From Rhodobacteraceae bacterium HLUCCA08 (GTDB taxonomy: Bacteria; Pseudomonadota; Alphaproteobacteria; Rhodobacterales; Rhodobacteraceae), in assembly GCA_001314655.1 (NCBI GenBank), contig LJSF01000043.1, positions 310,001 to 374,000 on the forward strand: DNA of 64,000 nt, written 5' to 3'. The notes under the pieces were generated by a model that saw only the letters and a program-made list of their open reading frames with translations, did no database searches and was not told where the DNA came from. Below, piece by piece: positions 51,329 to 59,950 of the stretch. Every line of letters starts with the position of its first letter. The stretch's first letter is position 1. A program made the position numbers and the translations under genes.

Positions 51329-53827
51329 ATGAAAACCCACGTTCGTGCCCTGGTCGTCGGCGGCGGCGCCGTCGGAACCTCGATCGCCTATCACCTGGCC
51401 CGGGCCGGCTGGGACGACGTGATGCTGCTGGAGCGGGACGAGCTGACATCCGGCTCGACCTGGCATGCGGCAGGCTTGCTGCCCTATTTCAACATGTCCT
51501 ACGCGACCACCTGGATCCACGACCATTCGATCAGGTTCTACAAGACGCTCGAGGAAGAGACCGGCCTGGATGCCGGGTTCTTTGTCGTCGGCAATTTGCG
51601 AATGGCGCAAACGAAGGCCCGCATGGACGAATACATGGTCTATGCCACCACCGCCGAGACCGTGGGCGTGCCCTTCGAATGGTTGACACCGGCGCAGATC
51701 AAGGAGCGCTGGCCCCTGGTGCGCACCGACGACCTGGAGGGCGCGATCTATCACCCGACCGACGGCTACATCAACCCGGCCGATGTCACCATGGCGATGG
51801 CCAAAGGCGCTCGCCAGCGTGGCGTGACGATCGAGCGCAAGTGGCAGGTGGACGGCTATCACTGGACCGGCGCGGCCTGGGAGGTGAGCTGCACCAGGAT
51901 GGTCGAGAAGGGCGGCAACCTGGTGCCTGGCGACGAGCAGGTGGTGATCACCGCCGAACATGTCGTCACCGCCACCGGCAACCATGCCCAGCGCACCGCA
52001 CGGCTGTTGGGGATCAAGACGCCCGCGATCCCGGTCGAGCACCAGTTCATCGTGACCGAGCCCGACCCGGCGCTGGTCGCGTGGCGCAAGACCAACGACC
52101 AGCACCCGGTGCTGCGCGACGCCGATGCCAAGTGGTATGTGCGCGAGGAACGCGGCGGCTGGATCCTGGGCCCCTATGAACGGAACGCGCCGGCGCGCTT
52201 TGCCTATGGCGTGCCGGACAGTTTCCGGGCCGATCTCTTCCCGCTCGATCTGGAGCGGATCGAAGAGGAATACATGTCGATGATCCACCGGATCCCGTCC
52301 TCGGAGACTGTGGGTCTCAAGGATGATTACAACGGTCCGATCTGCTATACGCCCGACGGCAACCCGCTTTTGGGCCCGGCGCCGGGGCTGCGCAACATGT
52401 GGCTGGCCGAGGGGTTCAGCTTCGGAATCACCGCCGCCGGCGGGGCGGGGCATTACCTGGCCCAGCTGATGGTCGAGGGCGAGGCCGAGATCGACATGGC
52501 GAGCCTCGATCCGCGGCGCTACGGCGACTGGATGACAACCGACTACGCGGTCGCCAAGAACGAGGAAGCCTACGAACACGTCTATATCCTGCACCATCCG
52601 GACGAGGAACGCCCGGCGGCGCGGCCGCTGCGGACTGCGCCCGCCTATGACCGCCAGAAGGCGCGCGGGGCACAATTCGGACAGGTGAATGGCTGGGAAC
52701 GGCCGAACTATTTCGGCCCGGTCGGCGCGGATGACGAGTTCGACCATGACGCGCGGTCGTTCCGCCGCGGCGGCTGGTGGCAATATGCCGAAGCCGAAGC
52801 CCGTGCGATCCGCGAGGGCGTCGGCCTGATCGATGCCACCGCCTTTGCCAAGCATCGCATCAGCGGACCGGGGGCCACGGCCTTTCTGGACTGGTTCACC
52901 ACCAACAAGCTGCCAAAGGTGGGGCGGATCAACCTGACCTATGCCCTGACCAGCACCGGGACAACGCGGACCGAATACACCATCGTCCGCCTGGACGAGG
53001 ATGATTACTACCTGGTCAGCGCCGGGGCCTGGCACGCCTATGACGAGGATTATCTTTACAAGGCGATCGCCGACAAGGAGGCCGAATTCGGCCGGATCAA
53101 CGCCGAGGACGTGACCACCAAATGGGGCGTCTTCGCCATTGCCGGGCCGAAATCGCGCGATGTTCTGCGCGATCTGGTGCGCGACGCCGATCCCGGGACG
53201 GCCCTGTCGAACAAGCGGTTCCCCTGGCTGTCGGCCCGCGAGATCGAGCTGGGCATGGTCCCGGTCCGCGCCATCCGCGTGGCCTATACCGGCGAGCTGG
53301 GCTGGGAACTGCATCATCCGATCGAGATGCAGACCCATCTGTTCGACCGGTTGATGGAGGCGGGTGAAGCGCAGGGGATGAAGCTGGTCGGTGCGCGGGC
53401 GCAGAACTGGCTGCGGCAAGAGAAAAGCTATCGCGCCTTCGGCACCGAGCTGGGCCGGGATGCCACGCCGCTCGAGGCCGGGCTGGACCGCTTCGTCGAC
53501 CTGTCAAAGGACTTCCATGGCAAGGCGGCGATGGAGGCGACGGGGATCCGCAGCATCTGCGTGACCCTGCTGGTCGATGGTCCGGCGGATGCGGATCCCT
53601 GGGGCCGCGAGGCCTTGCTGCATGACGGCCGGATGGTCGGGCGGTTGACCTCGGGTGGCTATTCGGTGGCCTTCGGCAAGTCCATCGCCATGGGCTATGT
53701 GCGGCCCGACCTCGCGGTGCCGGGCACCCGGCTCAAGGTGCGGATGTTCCGCGAGCTTTGGGAGGCCGAGGTGACCGAGGACAGCCCCTATGATGCGACC
53801 AACGCCACGATCCGCGTCGACGGTTGA
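51329..53827 (+). CDS. FAD-dependent dehydrogenase with GcvT domain (dimethylglycine/sarcosine dehydrogenase-like)
   Basis: Probable demethylating oxidase or dehydrogenase of an N-methylated amine such as dimethylglycine, 832 residues. The N-terminal DAO-type FAD domain opens with VVGGGAVGTSIAYHLARAG (9-27). STWHAAGLL puts H46 where DMGDH attaches FAD covalently. After about residue 430 follows a GcvT-like folate-binding domain and its C-terminal barrel (YTGELGWELHHP; GRLTSGGYS). AAGGAG is 9 bases before the ATG. The substrate is inferred. The stop lies 7 bp before a 28 bp palindrome shared with the convergent patatin gene. Confidence 0.9.
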   Translation: MKTHVRALVVGGGAVGTSIAYHLARAGWDDVMLLERDELTSGSTWHAAGLLPYFNMSYATTWIHDHSIRFYKTLEEETGLDAGFFVVGNLRMAQTKARMDEYMVYATTAETVGVPFEWLTPAQIKERWPLVRTDDLEGAIYHPTDGYINPADVTMAMAKGARQRGVTIERKWQVDGYHWTGAAWEVSCTRMVEKGGNLVPGDEQVVITAEHVVTATGNHAQRTARLLGIKTPAIPVEHQFIVTEPDPALVAWRKTNDQHPVLRDADAKWYVREERGGWILGPYERNAPARFAYGVPDSFRADLFPLDLERIEEEYMSMIHRIPSSETVGLKDDYNGPICYTPDGNPLLGPAPGLRNMWLAEGFSFGITAAGGAGHYLAQLMVEGEAEIDMASLDPRRYGDWMTTDYAVAKNEEAYEHVYILHHPDEERPAARPLRTAPAYDRQKARGAQFGQVNGWERPNYFGPVGADDEFDHDARSFRRGGWWQYAEAEARAIREGVGLIDATAFAKHRISGPGATAFLDWFTTNKLPKVGRINLTYALTSTGTTRTEYTIVRLDEDDYYLVSAGAWHAYDEDYLYKAIADKEAEFGRINAEDVTTKWGVFAIAGPKSRDVLRDLVRDADPGTALSNKRFPWLSAREIELGMVPVRAIRVAYTGELGWELHHPIEMQTHLFDRLMEAGEAQGMKLVGARAQNWLRQEKSYRAFGTELGRDATPLEAGLDRFVDLSKDFHGKAAMEATGIRSICVTLLVDGPADADPWGREALLHDGRMVGRLTSGGYSVAFGKSIAMGYVRPDLAVPGTRLKVRMFRELWEAEVTEDSPYDATNATIRVDG

Positions 53828-53834
53828 GCCCGGC

Positions 53835-53862
53835 GGCAAGAAAATTACGTAATTTTCTTGCC
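53835..53862. terminator. 28 bp perfect palindrome overlapping the patatin stop codon
   Basis: ggcaagaaaattac (53835-53848) is followed by its exact reverse complement (53849-53862). The minus-strand stop TAA of the patatin-like gene (53845-53847) and its last codons (K-K-I-T) lie inside it. It starts 8 bases after the plus-strand dehydrogenase stop. It is well placed to terminate both convergent transcripts. Confidence 0.7.
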
Positions 53863-55695
53863 ACCCAGCCCTGCCGATGCACGCAGGGCGGCGAAGGCCG
53901 GGTCGCCCGCGGCCTCGGCTTCGGTCAGACGGGCGCGGGCGAAGTCCACCGAGCTGGCGAACAAGGCGGCGCTTTTGTCCCAGGCCAGAAATCCGGCGCC
54001 GGGCGGCACCGGCGGGGCGATCACCAGATCGGTGTCGCGCAGGGCGCGCAGGCGTTCGCTTTGGTTGACCAGCAGGCTGCGCATCACGTTCGAGATCACG
54101 CCCGGGGCCCGGGGCGGCCGGCCCAGCACCGGCAGCAGCATCTGCCGGATCAAGCGCCAGCGGCCGGGCAGGCTGTCATAATCGACCCGGAATGTGCCGC
54201 CGCGGGATTTCTGCACGTCCACGATCACGTTCGGCCCCTGTTTGAGGCCGTGCATCACCCGGAACGGCATGTTGTCCAGGACGCCGCCATCGACCAGCAT
54301 GTGCCCGTCCGGTCCGAAATAGGCCGGCAGCACGCCGGGAATCGCCGACGAGGCCCGGATCGCCCGCCATAGCGGCCCGCGCCGGATCACCCGAAGGCAA
54401 TCGTCGCTCAGATCGGCGGCGACGGCGAAATAGGGCAGCCAGAGGTCCTCGATATCGCCTTCGCCGTATTGCTCGGCCAGGGCGGCGTCCAGCAGCCTGT
54501 GGTCCAGCAAGCCATAGCGCGGCCAGGTCAGCCGTTTCATCGCGCCGCGGCGCACGAAGATGTCCTGGACCAGGGTGATCACCTCTTCGGGTGCGCGGCC
54601 CAGGGCGAAGGCGCCGGTCATCGCACTGCCGACCGAAGTGCCGCCGACGATATCGGGCGCGATTCCGGCCTCGGCAAGGGCCTTTTGCACGCCGACATGG
54701 GCCACGCCATGCGCGCCGCCGCCAGAGCAGACCAGCCCGATCGCCTGGCCGGTCAGGAACCGGGCCAGCCGCTCCAGGTCGTGCTCGTCCCGCAGGGCCA
54801 GGTGGTGATGGGTTCCGACCCCGAGCGCGTCGAGCCAGGCGGCCGTGCCGCTGACCCGGTTCCTGCGGTCGGGATGGACCAGGGCCAGGATCAGCGCCTC
54901 CGGAGCCAGCAGCTGGTGTGCCAGGTCCTGGGCGGGGTTGCAGGGCGGGACCGGGCCGGCCCGGGCGACCAGGATCACCCGGTCGGCCTGGCGGATCGCG
55001 GCGCGGGCAAAGCCGTCATCGCCGGGGCCGGTGGCAAAGACCACCAGCTCGGTCCCGGCCTCGGCCTGGTTCAGCCAGGTCGCGGCCTGGGGGCCTTCGG
55101 GATCGGCACCGTCCAGCGCGGCGCGAAACCCCGCGGCCTCGATCAGCCGGGTCGGGCGCCGGCGCTCCAGCGCCGCGGCCAGCCGGGCGGCGATCCCCTC
55201 GGGCAGGTCGGTCCCGCCCACCGGCACCAACGCCACCGTGCGCACCGGTGCCGGATCCGGGTCGTCGATCACCCGCCGGCTGGTCGCCGCCAGGCGCGCC
55301 GCCAGGTCCGCCGCCACGGCCTGGGCGACGGCCGGGCTTTCGGCGCAGATCGCGTCATAGCCGGCCCGGTCCAATGTCAGCACGACCGAATCCCGGGCCG
55401 CGATCACATCGGCGGTGGCCGGCGCCCCGGTCAGGAACGAGATTTCGCCGATCACCTCTTCGGCACCCAGATCGGCCAGGCGCAGCCCGCCGCGCATCGC
55501 GGTGAACCGCCCGGTTTCGACGACGTGGACGGCGTCCAGCACGGCGCCCGCGGACACCAGCACCTCGCCGCGTCGGACATGATGCCGCCGCAGCCGGTCC
55601 TGCGTTCCGGCCGGCGCCCCGGCCAGGATCGTCCGTATCAGCCTGCCCGATCCGGTCGGCACGGTCTTCTGTCTCCTGCTTGTGTGTCGGCGCAT
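53845..55695 (-). CDS. Patatin-like phospholipase with cyclic-nucleotide-binding-type domain
   Basis: A 616-residue protein resembling neuropathy-target-esterase relatives. A Crp-like effector domain (about 28-115: VRRGEVLVSAGAVLDAVHVVETG...GEISFLTG) precedes a linker. The patatin lipase domain follows, with oxyanion GGGAHG (325-330), nucleophile G-x-S-x-G at 352-356 (S354) and the catalytic DGG in MLVDGGVLD. It likely hydrolyses lysophospholipids under ligand control. There is no signal peptide. The ATG at 55695 has AGGGG upstream. The C-terminal Lys-Lys-Ile-Thr is encoded by the palindrome. Confidence 0.9.
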   Translation of the reverse strand: MRRHTSRRQKTVPTGSGRLIRTILAGAPAGTQDRLRRHHVRRGEVLVSAGAVLDAVHVVETGRFTAMRGGLRLADLGAEEVIGEISFLTGAPATADVIAARDSVVLTLDRAGYDAICAESPAVAQAVAADLAARLAATSRRVIDDPDPAPVRTVALVPVGGTDLPEGIAARLAAALERRRPTRLIEAAGFRAALDGADPEGPQAATWLNQAEAGTELVVFATGPGDDGFARAAIRQADRVILVARAGPVPPCNPAQDLAHQLLAPEALILALVHPDRRNRVSGTAAWLDALGVGTHHHLALRDEHDLERLARFLTGQAIGLVCSGGGAHGVAHVGVQKALAEAGIAPDIVGGTSVGSAMTGAFALGRAPEEVITLVQDIFVRRGAMKRLTWPRYGLLDHRLLDAALAEQYGEGDIEDLWLPYFAVAADLSDDCLRVIRRGPLWRAIRASSAIPGVLPAYFGPDGHMLVDGGVLDNMPFRVMHGLKQGPNVIVDVQKSRGGTFRVDYDSLPGRWRLIRQMLLPVLGRPPRAPGVISNVMRSLLVNQSERLRALRDTDLVIAPPVPPGAGFLAWDKSAALFASSVDFARARLTEAEAAGDPAFAALRASAGLGGKKIT

Positions 55696-55851
55696 GCTGC
55701 CCCTGCGTTAACACTCAGGCAAGGTTCATGCCGTCAAAATGCCGCAAGGTCACGGGCGCCGTGATGTATCGGGCCAATTGCCGTAATCACGCCACAAGGC
55801 GGCCAAACCGGTCTGATTGTTTCGTCGCAGAACAAGAAGAGGAACGGGCAG

Positions 55852-56394
55852 ATGTTCCATACCAACCGGATGATCCCGCTTGCCCCCTGGGTCGCGGCGC
55901 TGGGCCTGGCGCCCGAGGCGCGGATCGACACCGAGGCGGGCCCGGTCCGGGCCGAGGACCTGGTGCCGGGGCAATGCATCCTGACCCGCGACAATGGCGC
56001 CGTGCCATTGGTCGACCTGCGGATCGGTCTTGGCGCACCGGCCGAGCGGCGCCATTTCCCGGTTCTGATCACCCGGGGCGCGATGGGGTTCGGCCTGCCG
56101 CGCGCGGATCTGCGGATCGGCGCGCAGCAGAAGGTGCTGTTCCAGAACATCCGCGTGCCGCTGATGTTCGGCGTCGATGCCGTCCTGGTGCGAGGCAAGT
56201 CGCTGGCCGCCAGCCATGAGGGGGTCCATGTCGACAATGCGCCGGTTCCGGCGAGTTTCGTGCAGCTGGTCTTCGCGACCCACCAGATCATCCATGCCGA
56301 AGGTCTGCCGGTCGAAAGCACCGCGCCCGACGGGATGGGTCAGGCCCCCTATCCGACCTTGCGCAGCTGGGAGTTGCGTGCTGCCGTCGCCTGA
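55852..56394 (+). CDS. Small stand-alone Hint-domain protein
   Basis: A 180-residue protein consisting essentially of one Hint (hedgehog/intein) module of the Rhodobacterales Hint_2 type. AEDLVPGQCILTRDNGAVPL and the late VQLVFATHQIIHAEGLPVES are its recognisable strands. The usual nucleophilic Cys before the first strand (CFTPGT) is not visible (LGLAPEA instead), and there is no attached exported repeat domain or RTX tail. AAGAGGAACG precedes the ATG. It may be an inactive remnant or an accessory protein; autoprocessing looks unlikely. Confidence 0.8.
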   Translation: MFHTNRMIPLAPWVAALGLAPEARIDTEAGPVRAEDLVPGQCILTRDNGAVPLVDLRIGLGAPAERRHFPVLITRGAMGFGLPRADLRIGAQQKVLFQNIRVPLMFGVDAVLVRGKSLAASHEGVHVDNAPVPASFVQLVFATHQIIHAEGLPVESTAPDGMGQAPYPTLRSWELRAAVA

Positions 56395-56399
56395 GGCGG

Positions 56400-56423
56400 C
56401 AAGAAATTTACGTAAATTTCTTG
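56400..56423. terminator. 24 bp perfect palindrome after the Hint gene
   Basis: caagaaatttac (56400-56411) is followed by its reverse complement (56412-56423). Two more RNA pairs (one G-U) extend the stem. It begins 6 bases after the Hint stop and ends 14 bases before the convergent oxidoreductase stop. Its left flank ggcggcaagaaa is shared with the 53835 copy. Confidence 0.65.
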
Positions 56424-56436
56424 TCCGCGCCCGGCG

Positions 56437-57513
56437 TCACCCTCGGGCGCCGAACCGGTCGGGGCGCAGTTGGGCGACAATGGCGGCGTCAAGCTCTGGC
56501 GGCCGGCCTGCGACCAGGTCGGCGACCAGGCGGCTGGCGGCCGGGGCGCTCTGGAAGCCGTAGCCGCCCTGGCCCGCCATCCAGACGAAGCTGCGATCCG
56601 CCGGGTCGGGCCCCAGGACCAGTTGCCGGTCGGGCGCGAAAGTGCGCAGGCCGGCCCAGTTCGCCAGAAGTCGGGTCACTTCGATGTCGACCCGGGCCTC
56701 GAACCGGGCCAGACCCTCGGCCAGCACCATGTCGTCGGCCCAGGCATCCATCGGCGGTTGCGGGTCCTCTTCGGCCGGCGAGACGATCAGCGCGCCGGCA
56801 TCGGGCTTGGCATACCAATCCTCGCCCGGGCCGAAGACCATCGGCCAGTGGCTCACGTCGTGGCCGTCGGGGGCCGGGATCCGCGCCATCGAGCGGCGCA
56901 GCGGGGTGACGCCCAGCGGCTGGATACCGGCCATGTGCGCGACCTGGTCGACCCAGGCGCCGGCGGCATTGACCAGGCAGCGGGCCTCTTCGCTGCGCTC
57001 ATCGGTCGTTATGCGCCAGGCCGCGCCGTTCTTGGCGATATGCCGGACCTCGGCGCGGGTGCGCAGCGCGCCGCCAGCGGCACGGATGCGCGCGGCGAAA
57101 TCGGCGATCAGCCGGTCGGTGTCGATATCCCAGGCATCCGGGTCATGGGCCGCCAGCGTCACCTCGGGGCGCAGGATCGGCCACAGGGCGCGGGCCTCGT
57201 CCGGGCCGATCGGGGTGAGTTTCATCGCCGTGCAATCGGCCTCGAAGGCGTCGCGTTCGGCCTCGGTCCCGGCCAGCATGAGGCCGCGGGGGGACAGAAC
57301 GCCGACCTCTTCGAACCAGGACCGTCCGGCGCGGTTCAGCGCCACGGTGCTGGGCTTGCCGTAATTCTCTTCGAACAGGGCGGCCGACCGGCCCGAGGCG
57401 TGGTAGCCCAGCGCCTCTTCGCGTTCCAGAAGCAGCACGCGGCCCAGATCCGACAGCCGCGCGCCCACAGAGGTTCCGGCGATGCCGCCGCCGATGACGA
57501 TGAAATCCCACAT
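56437..57513 (-). CDS. DAO-family FAD-dependent oxidoreductase
   Basis: Amine or amino-acid oxidoreductase of the D-amino-acid-oxidase/glycine-oxidase fold, 358 residues. WDFIVIGGGIAGTSVGARL (2-20) is the FAD-binding GxGxxG, followed by LLLEREEALGYHASGRSAALFEENYG. The C-terminal FAD contact is WMAGQGGYGFQSAPAASRLVADLV. No transmembrane or signal region is seen. The ATG at 57513 is the first codon of the conserved strand; in-frame codons 27 residues upstream are rejected. Substrate unknown. Confidence 0.88.
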   Translation of the reverse strand: MWDFIVIGGGIAGTSVGARLSDLGRVLLLEREEALGYHASGRSAALFEENYGKPSTVALNRAGRSWFEEVGVLSPRGLMLAGTEAERDAFEADCTAMKLTPIGPDEARALWPILRPEVTLAAHDPDAWDIDTDRLIADFAARIRAAGGALRTRAEVRHIAKNGAAWRITTDERSEEARCLVNAAGAWVDQVAHMAGIQPLGVTPLRRSMARIPAPDGHDVSHWPMVFGPGEDWYAKPDAGALIVSPAEEDPQPPMDAWADDMVLAEGLARFEARVDIEVTRLLANWAGLRTFAPDRQLVLGPDPADRSFVWMAGQGGYGFQSAPAASRLVADLVAGRPPELDAAIVAQLRPDRFGARG

Positions 57514-57645
57514 GGGCCCGACAGGAGCGCGCGGGGCGGGCGGCGTCAAGGGGGCTCTGCCCGTCGCCCTTGTCCGCTCGGACCAATGGCGCACGCAATG
57601 GCGACCCTTCGGCGTCGCCCGGCATCCATGGGACCCGAAGACGCA

Positions 57646-57676
57646 AAAGGCCCGCCACGGATCGGGGCGGGCCTTT
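57646..57676 (-). terminator. Intrinsic terminator of the xdh-purine transporter operon
   Basis: aaaggcccgcc (57646-57656) and ggcgggccttt (57666-57676) form an 11 bp perfect stem with a 9-base loop. Read on the minus strand it is followed by TTGCG directly after the stem's own TTT. It lies 22 bp past the binding-protein stop. Confidence 0.75.
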
Positions 57677-57698
57677 CGGATCGGTCGAGCGGAGCCGA

Positions 57699-58775
57699 TT
57701 ACTCCGGGATGGTGCCGGTCAGGCCCTCGACGTAGAAATCCATCCCCAGCAGGGTGCCGTCATCGGCGGTCTCGCCCTCGGCCAGCCAGGCCGAGCCGTC
57801 CTGGCGGTTGATCGGGCCGGTGAAGGGGTGGTATTCGCCCGCCGCGATGGCGTCGCGCAGCGCCTCGGCCGAGGCCTTGACCTCGGCCGGGACCGCGTCG
57901 GTGATCTCGCCGATGCCGACCATGCCCGGGCCGATCCCGTCCCAGGTGTCGGTGCTTTCCCAGGTGCCGTCGATCACCGCCTGGGTGCGGGCGATGTAAT
58001 AGGGCGCCCAGTCGTCGATGATCGAGGACACCCGCGGCATCGGTGCGAATTCATACATGTCCGAGGCCTGGCCGAAGGTATAGACATCGCCCGCCGCCTG
58101 GGCCGCGGCCTGGGGCGCGGTGCTGTCGGTATGCTGCAGGATCACGTCGGCGCCCTGTTCGATCAGCACATTGGCTGCCTCGGCCTCTTTCGCCGGGTCG
58201 AACCAGGTATAGGCCCAGACGATGCGGAACTCGACATCCGGGTTCACGTCGCGGGCATGCAGATAGGCCGCGTTGATGCCGCGGATCACCTCGGGGATCG
58301 GGTAGGAGCCGATATAGCCCACGATGTTGCTTTCGGTGATCTGCCCGGCGATGTGGCCCTGCACCGCGCGTCCTTCGTAGAAGCGGGCGGAATAGGTGCT
58401 GACATTGTCGGCCCGCTTGTAGCCGGTGGCATGTTCGAACATCACATCCGGGAACTGGGCCGCGACATTGATGGTCTGGTCCATGTAGCCGAACGACGTG
58501 GTGAAGATCAGGTCGGCGCCTTCCAGCGCCATCTGGGTCATCACCCGTTCGGCATCCGGGCCTTCGGGCACGCTTTCGACATAGACGGTCTCGACCGCGT
58601 CGCCGAAATGGGCTTCGACGGCCAGGCGGCCCTGGTCGTGTTCATAGGTCCAGCCGCCGTCGCCGACCGGGCCGACATAGACGAAGCCGACCTTGACCGG
58701 ATCGTCCTGGGCGAAGGCGCCCGAGGTCAAACCGGCGGCAAGTGCGGTCGCGGCCAGGAAAGTTCTGCGTTTCAT
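57699..58775 (-). CDS. Bmp-family purine-binding periplasmic protein
   Basis: Substrate-binding protein of the BmpA family, 358 residues, last gene of the xdh operon. The signal MKRRTFLAATALAAGLTSGAFAQ contains a twin-arginine-like RRTFL, so Tat export is possible. The mature domain begins VKVGFVYVGPVGDGGWTYEHDQG, a subgroup differing from the 15850 protein, which fits a different ligand such as a free purine base. AGGGGATA precedes the ATG. It lies 38 bp after the last permease. The ligand is inferred from xdhBC. Confidence 0.92.
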   Translation of the reverse strand: MKRRTFLAATALAAGLTSGAFAQDDPVKVGFVYVGPVGDGGWTYEHDQGRLAVEAHFGDAVETVYVESVPEGPDAERVMTQMALEGADLIFTTSFGYMDQTINVAAQFPDVMFEHATGYKRADNVSTYSARFYEGRAVQGHIAGQITESNIVGYIGSYPIPEVIRGINAAYLHARDVNPDVEFRIVWAYTWFDPAKEAEAANVLIEQGADVILQHTDSTAPQAAAQAAGDVYTFGQASDMYEFAPMPRVSSIIDDWAPYYIARTQAVIDGTWESTDTWDGIGPGMVGIGEITDAVPAEVKASAEALRDAIAAGEYHPFTGPINRQDGSAWLAEGETADDGTLLGMDFYVEGLTGTIPE

Positions 58776-58813
58776 CGGTATATCCCCTGTTGGTGGTGGT
58801 TGCGAACGGTGCC

Positions 58814-59950
58814 TCAGCCCGAGGCATGGAAGGGCCGGCCCAGCGACCCGGGCGCGCGGCCGGCCGAGATGACGACAAGAACCAGGATCGTGGCCAGGTA
58901 GGGCGAGGCCGACAGCCACAGCGTTTCGTCGAACCCCCAGCCCATCGCCCGGATCGCGATCAGCAGCAGGGTGAACAGCGCCAGCGCCGCCGTCCAGCCC
59001 AGCGCCTTGGTCCGGCTTGCCGGTCGGCGGCGGATAGCCCAGGCGCCGGCCACGGCCAGCGCGCCGATCCCGGTCAGCCAGGGCAGCAGCACGATCAGCG
59101 AAACGCCGGCCGCCTGGAAATTCAGTTGCAGCATGGTGACGCCGCCGAACAGATAGGCGCCGGCCAGCAGCCGCCAGGGCCGCCAGGATGCGAAGACCAC
59201 GATCGCCAGCGCGATCCAGCCGGCGCCGGCGGTCAGCCCCTCGGCATAGGTCGGAACCCGCACCAGGCTGAGGTAGGCGCCGCCAAGGCCGGCGCAGGCG
59301 CCGCCGAAACAGATCGCCAGGATCCGCACCAGAACGACGTTGTAGCCCAGCGCATGGGCGGCATCGTGGTTTTCGCCGACGGCCCGCAGGATCAGCCCGG
59401 CGCGGGTGTATGTCAGCACCGCCCAGACCCCGGCGACCAGCACCAGGCTCAGGTAGACGATCGGGTCGTGGTGGAACAGGATCCGGCCCAGCCAGGGGAT
59501 ATCGCTCAGCACCGGGATCGGCCAATCGGCCAGGCCCGGCGATTTCACGCCCAGATAGCCCTGGCCCAGCAACGCCGCGATCCCCAGCCCGAACAGGGTC
59601 AGCGCCAGGCCCGTCGCGACCTGGTTCGACAGCAGGAACTGGGTCAGGATCGCGAACAGCAGCGCCATGGTCGCGCCGCCCAATGCCGCCGCCGAAAAGC
59701 CCAGCAGGTTCGGCGTCGCGGCGCCCAGCCGGCACAACGCCCCGCCCTCGGCGCAGATCAGCCCGTCGGCGCCGGTGGCGACGATGAAGCCCACGACCGA
59801 GCCGGTGATCATCATCCCTTCGACGCCAAGGTTCAGGACCCCGGCGCGTTCGGTCACCAATTCGCCCGTGGCGGCCAGAAGGATCGGGGTCGAGGCCACC
59901 ATGAGAGAGGCCAGCAGCAGGATCGGGTCGATCGCGGACAGGTCGATCAT
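58814..59950 (-). CDS. Purine ABC transporter permease (second)
   Basis: BPD_transp_2-type permease, 378 residues with about ten hydrophobic segments. The ERAGVLNLGVEGMMITG motif (near 34-50) and RAVGENHDAAHALGYNV loop match the 11879 permease and mark the NupQ-like partner. The ATG overlaps the stop of the other permease (ATGA), so the two are translated together. It makes the inner-membrane channel with the 59947 protein. Confidence 0.92.
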   Translation of the reverse strand: MIDLSAIDPILLLASLMVASTPILLAATGELVTERAGVLNLGVEGMMITGSVVGFIVATGADGLICAEGGALCRLGAATPNLLGFSAAALGGATMALLFAILTQFLLSNQVATGLALTLFGLGIAALLGQGYLGVKSPGLADWPIPVLSDIPWLGRILFHHDPIVYLSLVLVAGVWAVLTYTRAGLILRAVGENHDAAHALGYNVVLVRILAICFGGACAGLGGAYLSLVRVPTYAEGLTAGAGWIALAIVVFASWRPWRLLAGAYLFGGVTMLQLNFQAAGVSLIVLLPWLTGIGALAVAGAWAIRRRPASRTKALGWTAALALFTLLLIAIRAMGWGFDETLWLSASPYLATILVLVVISAGRAPGSLGRPFHASG

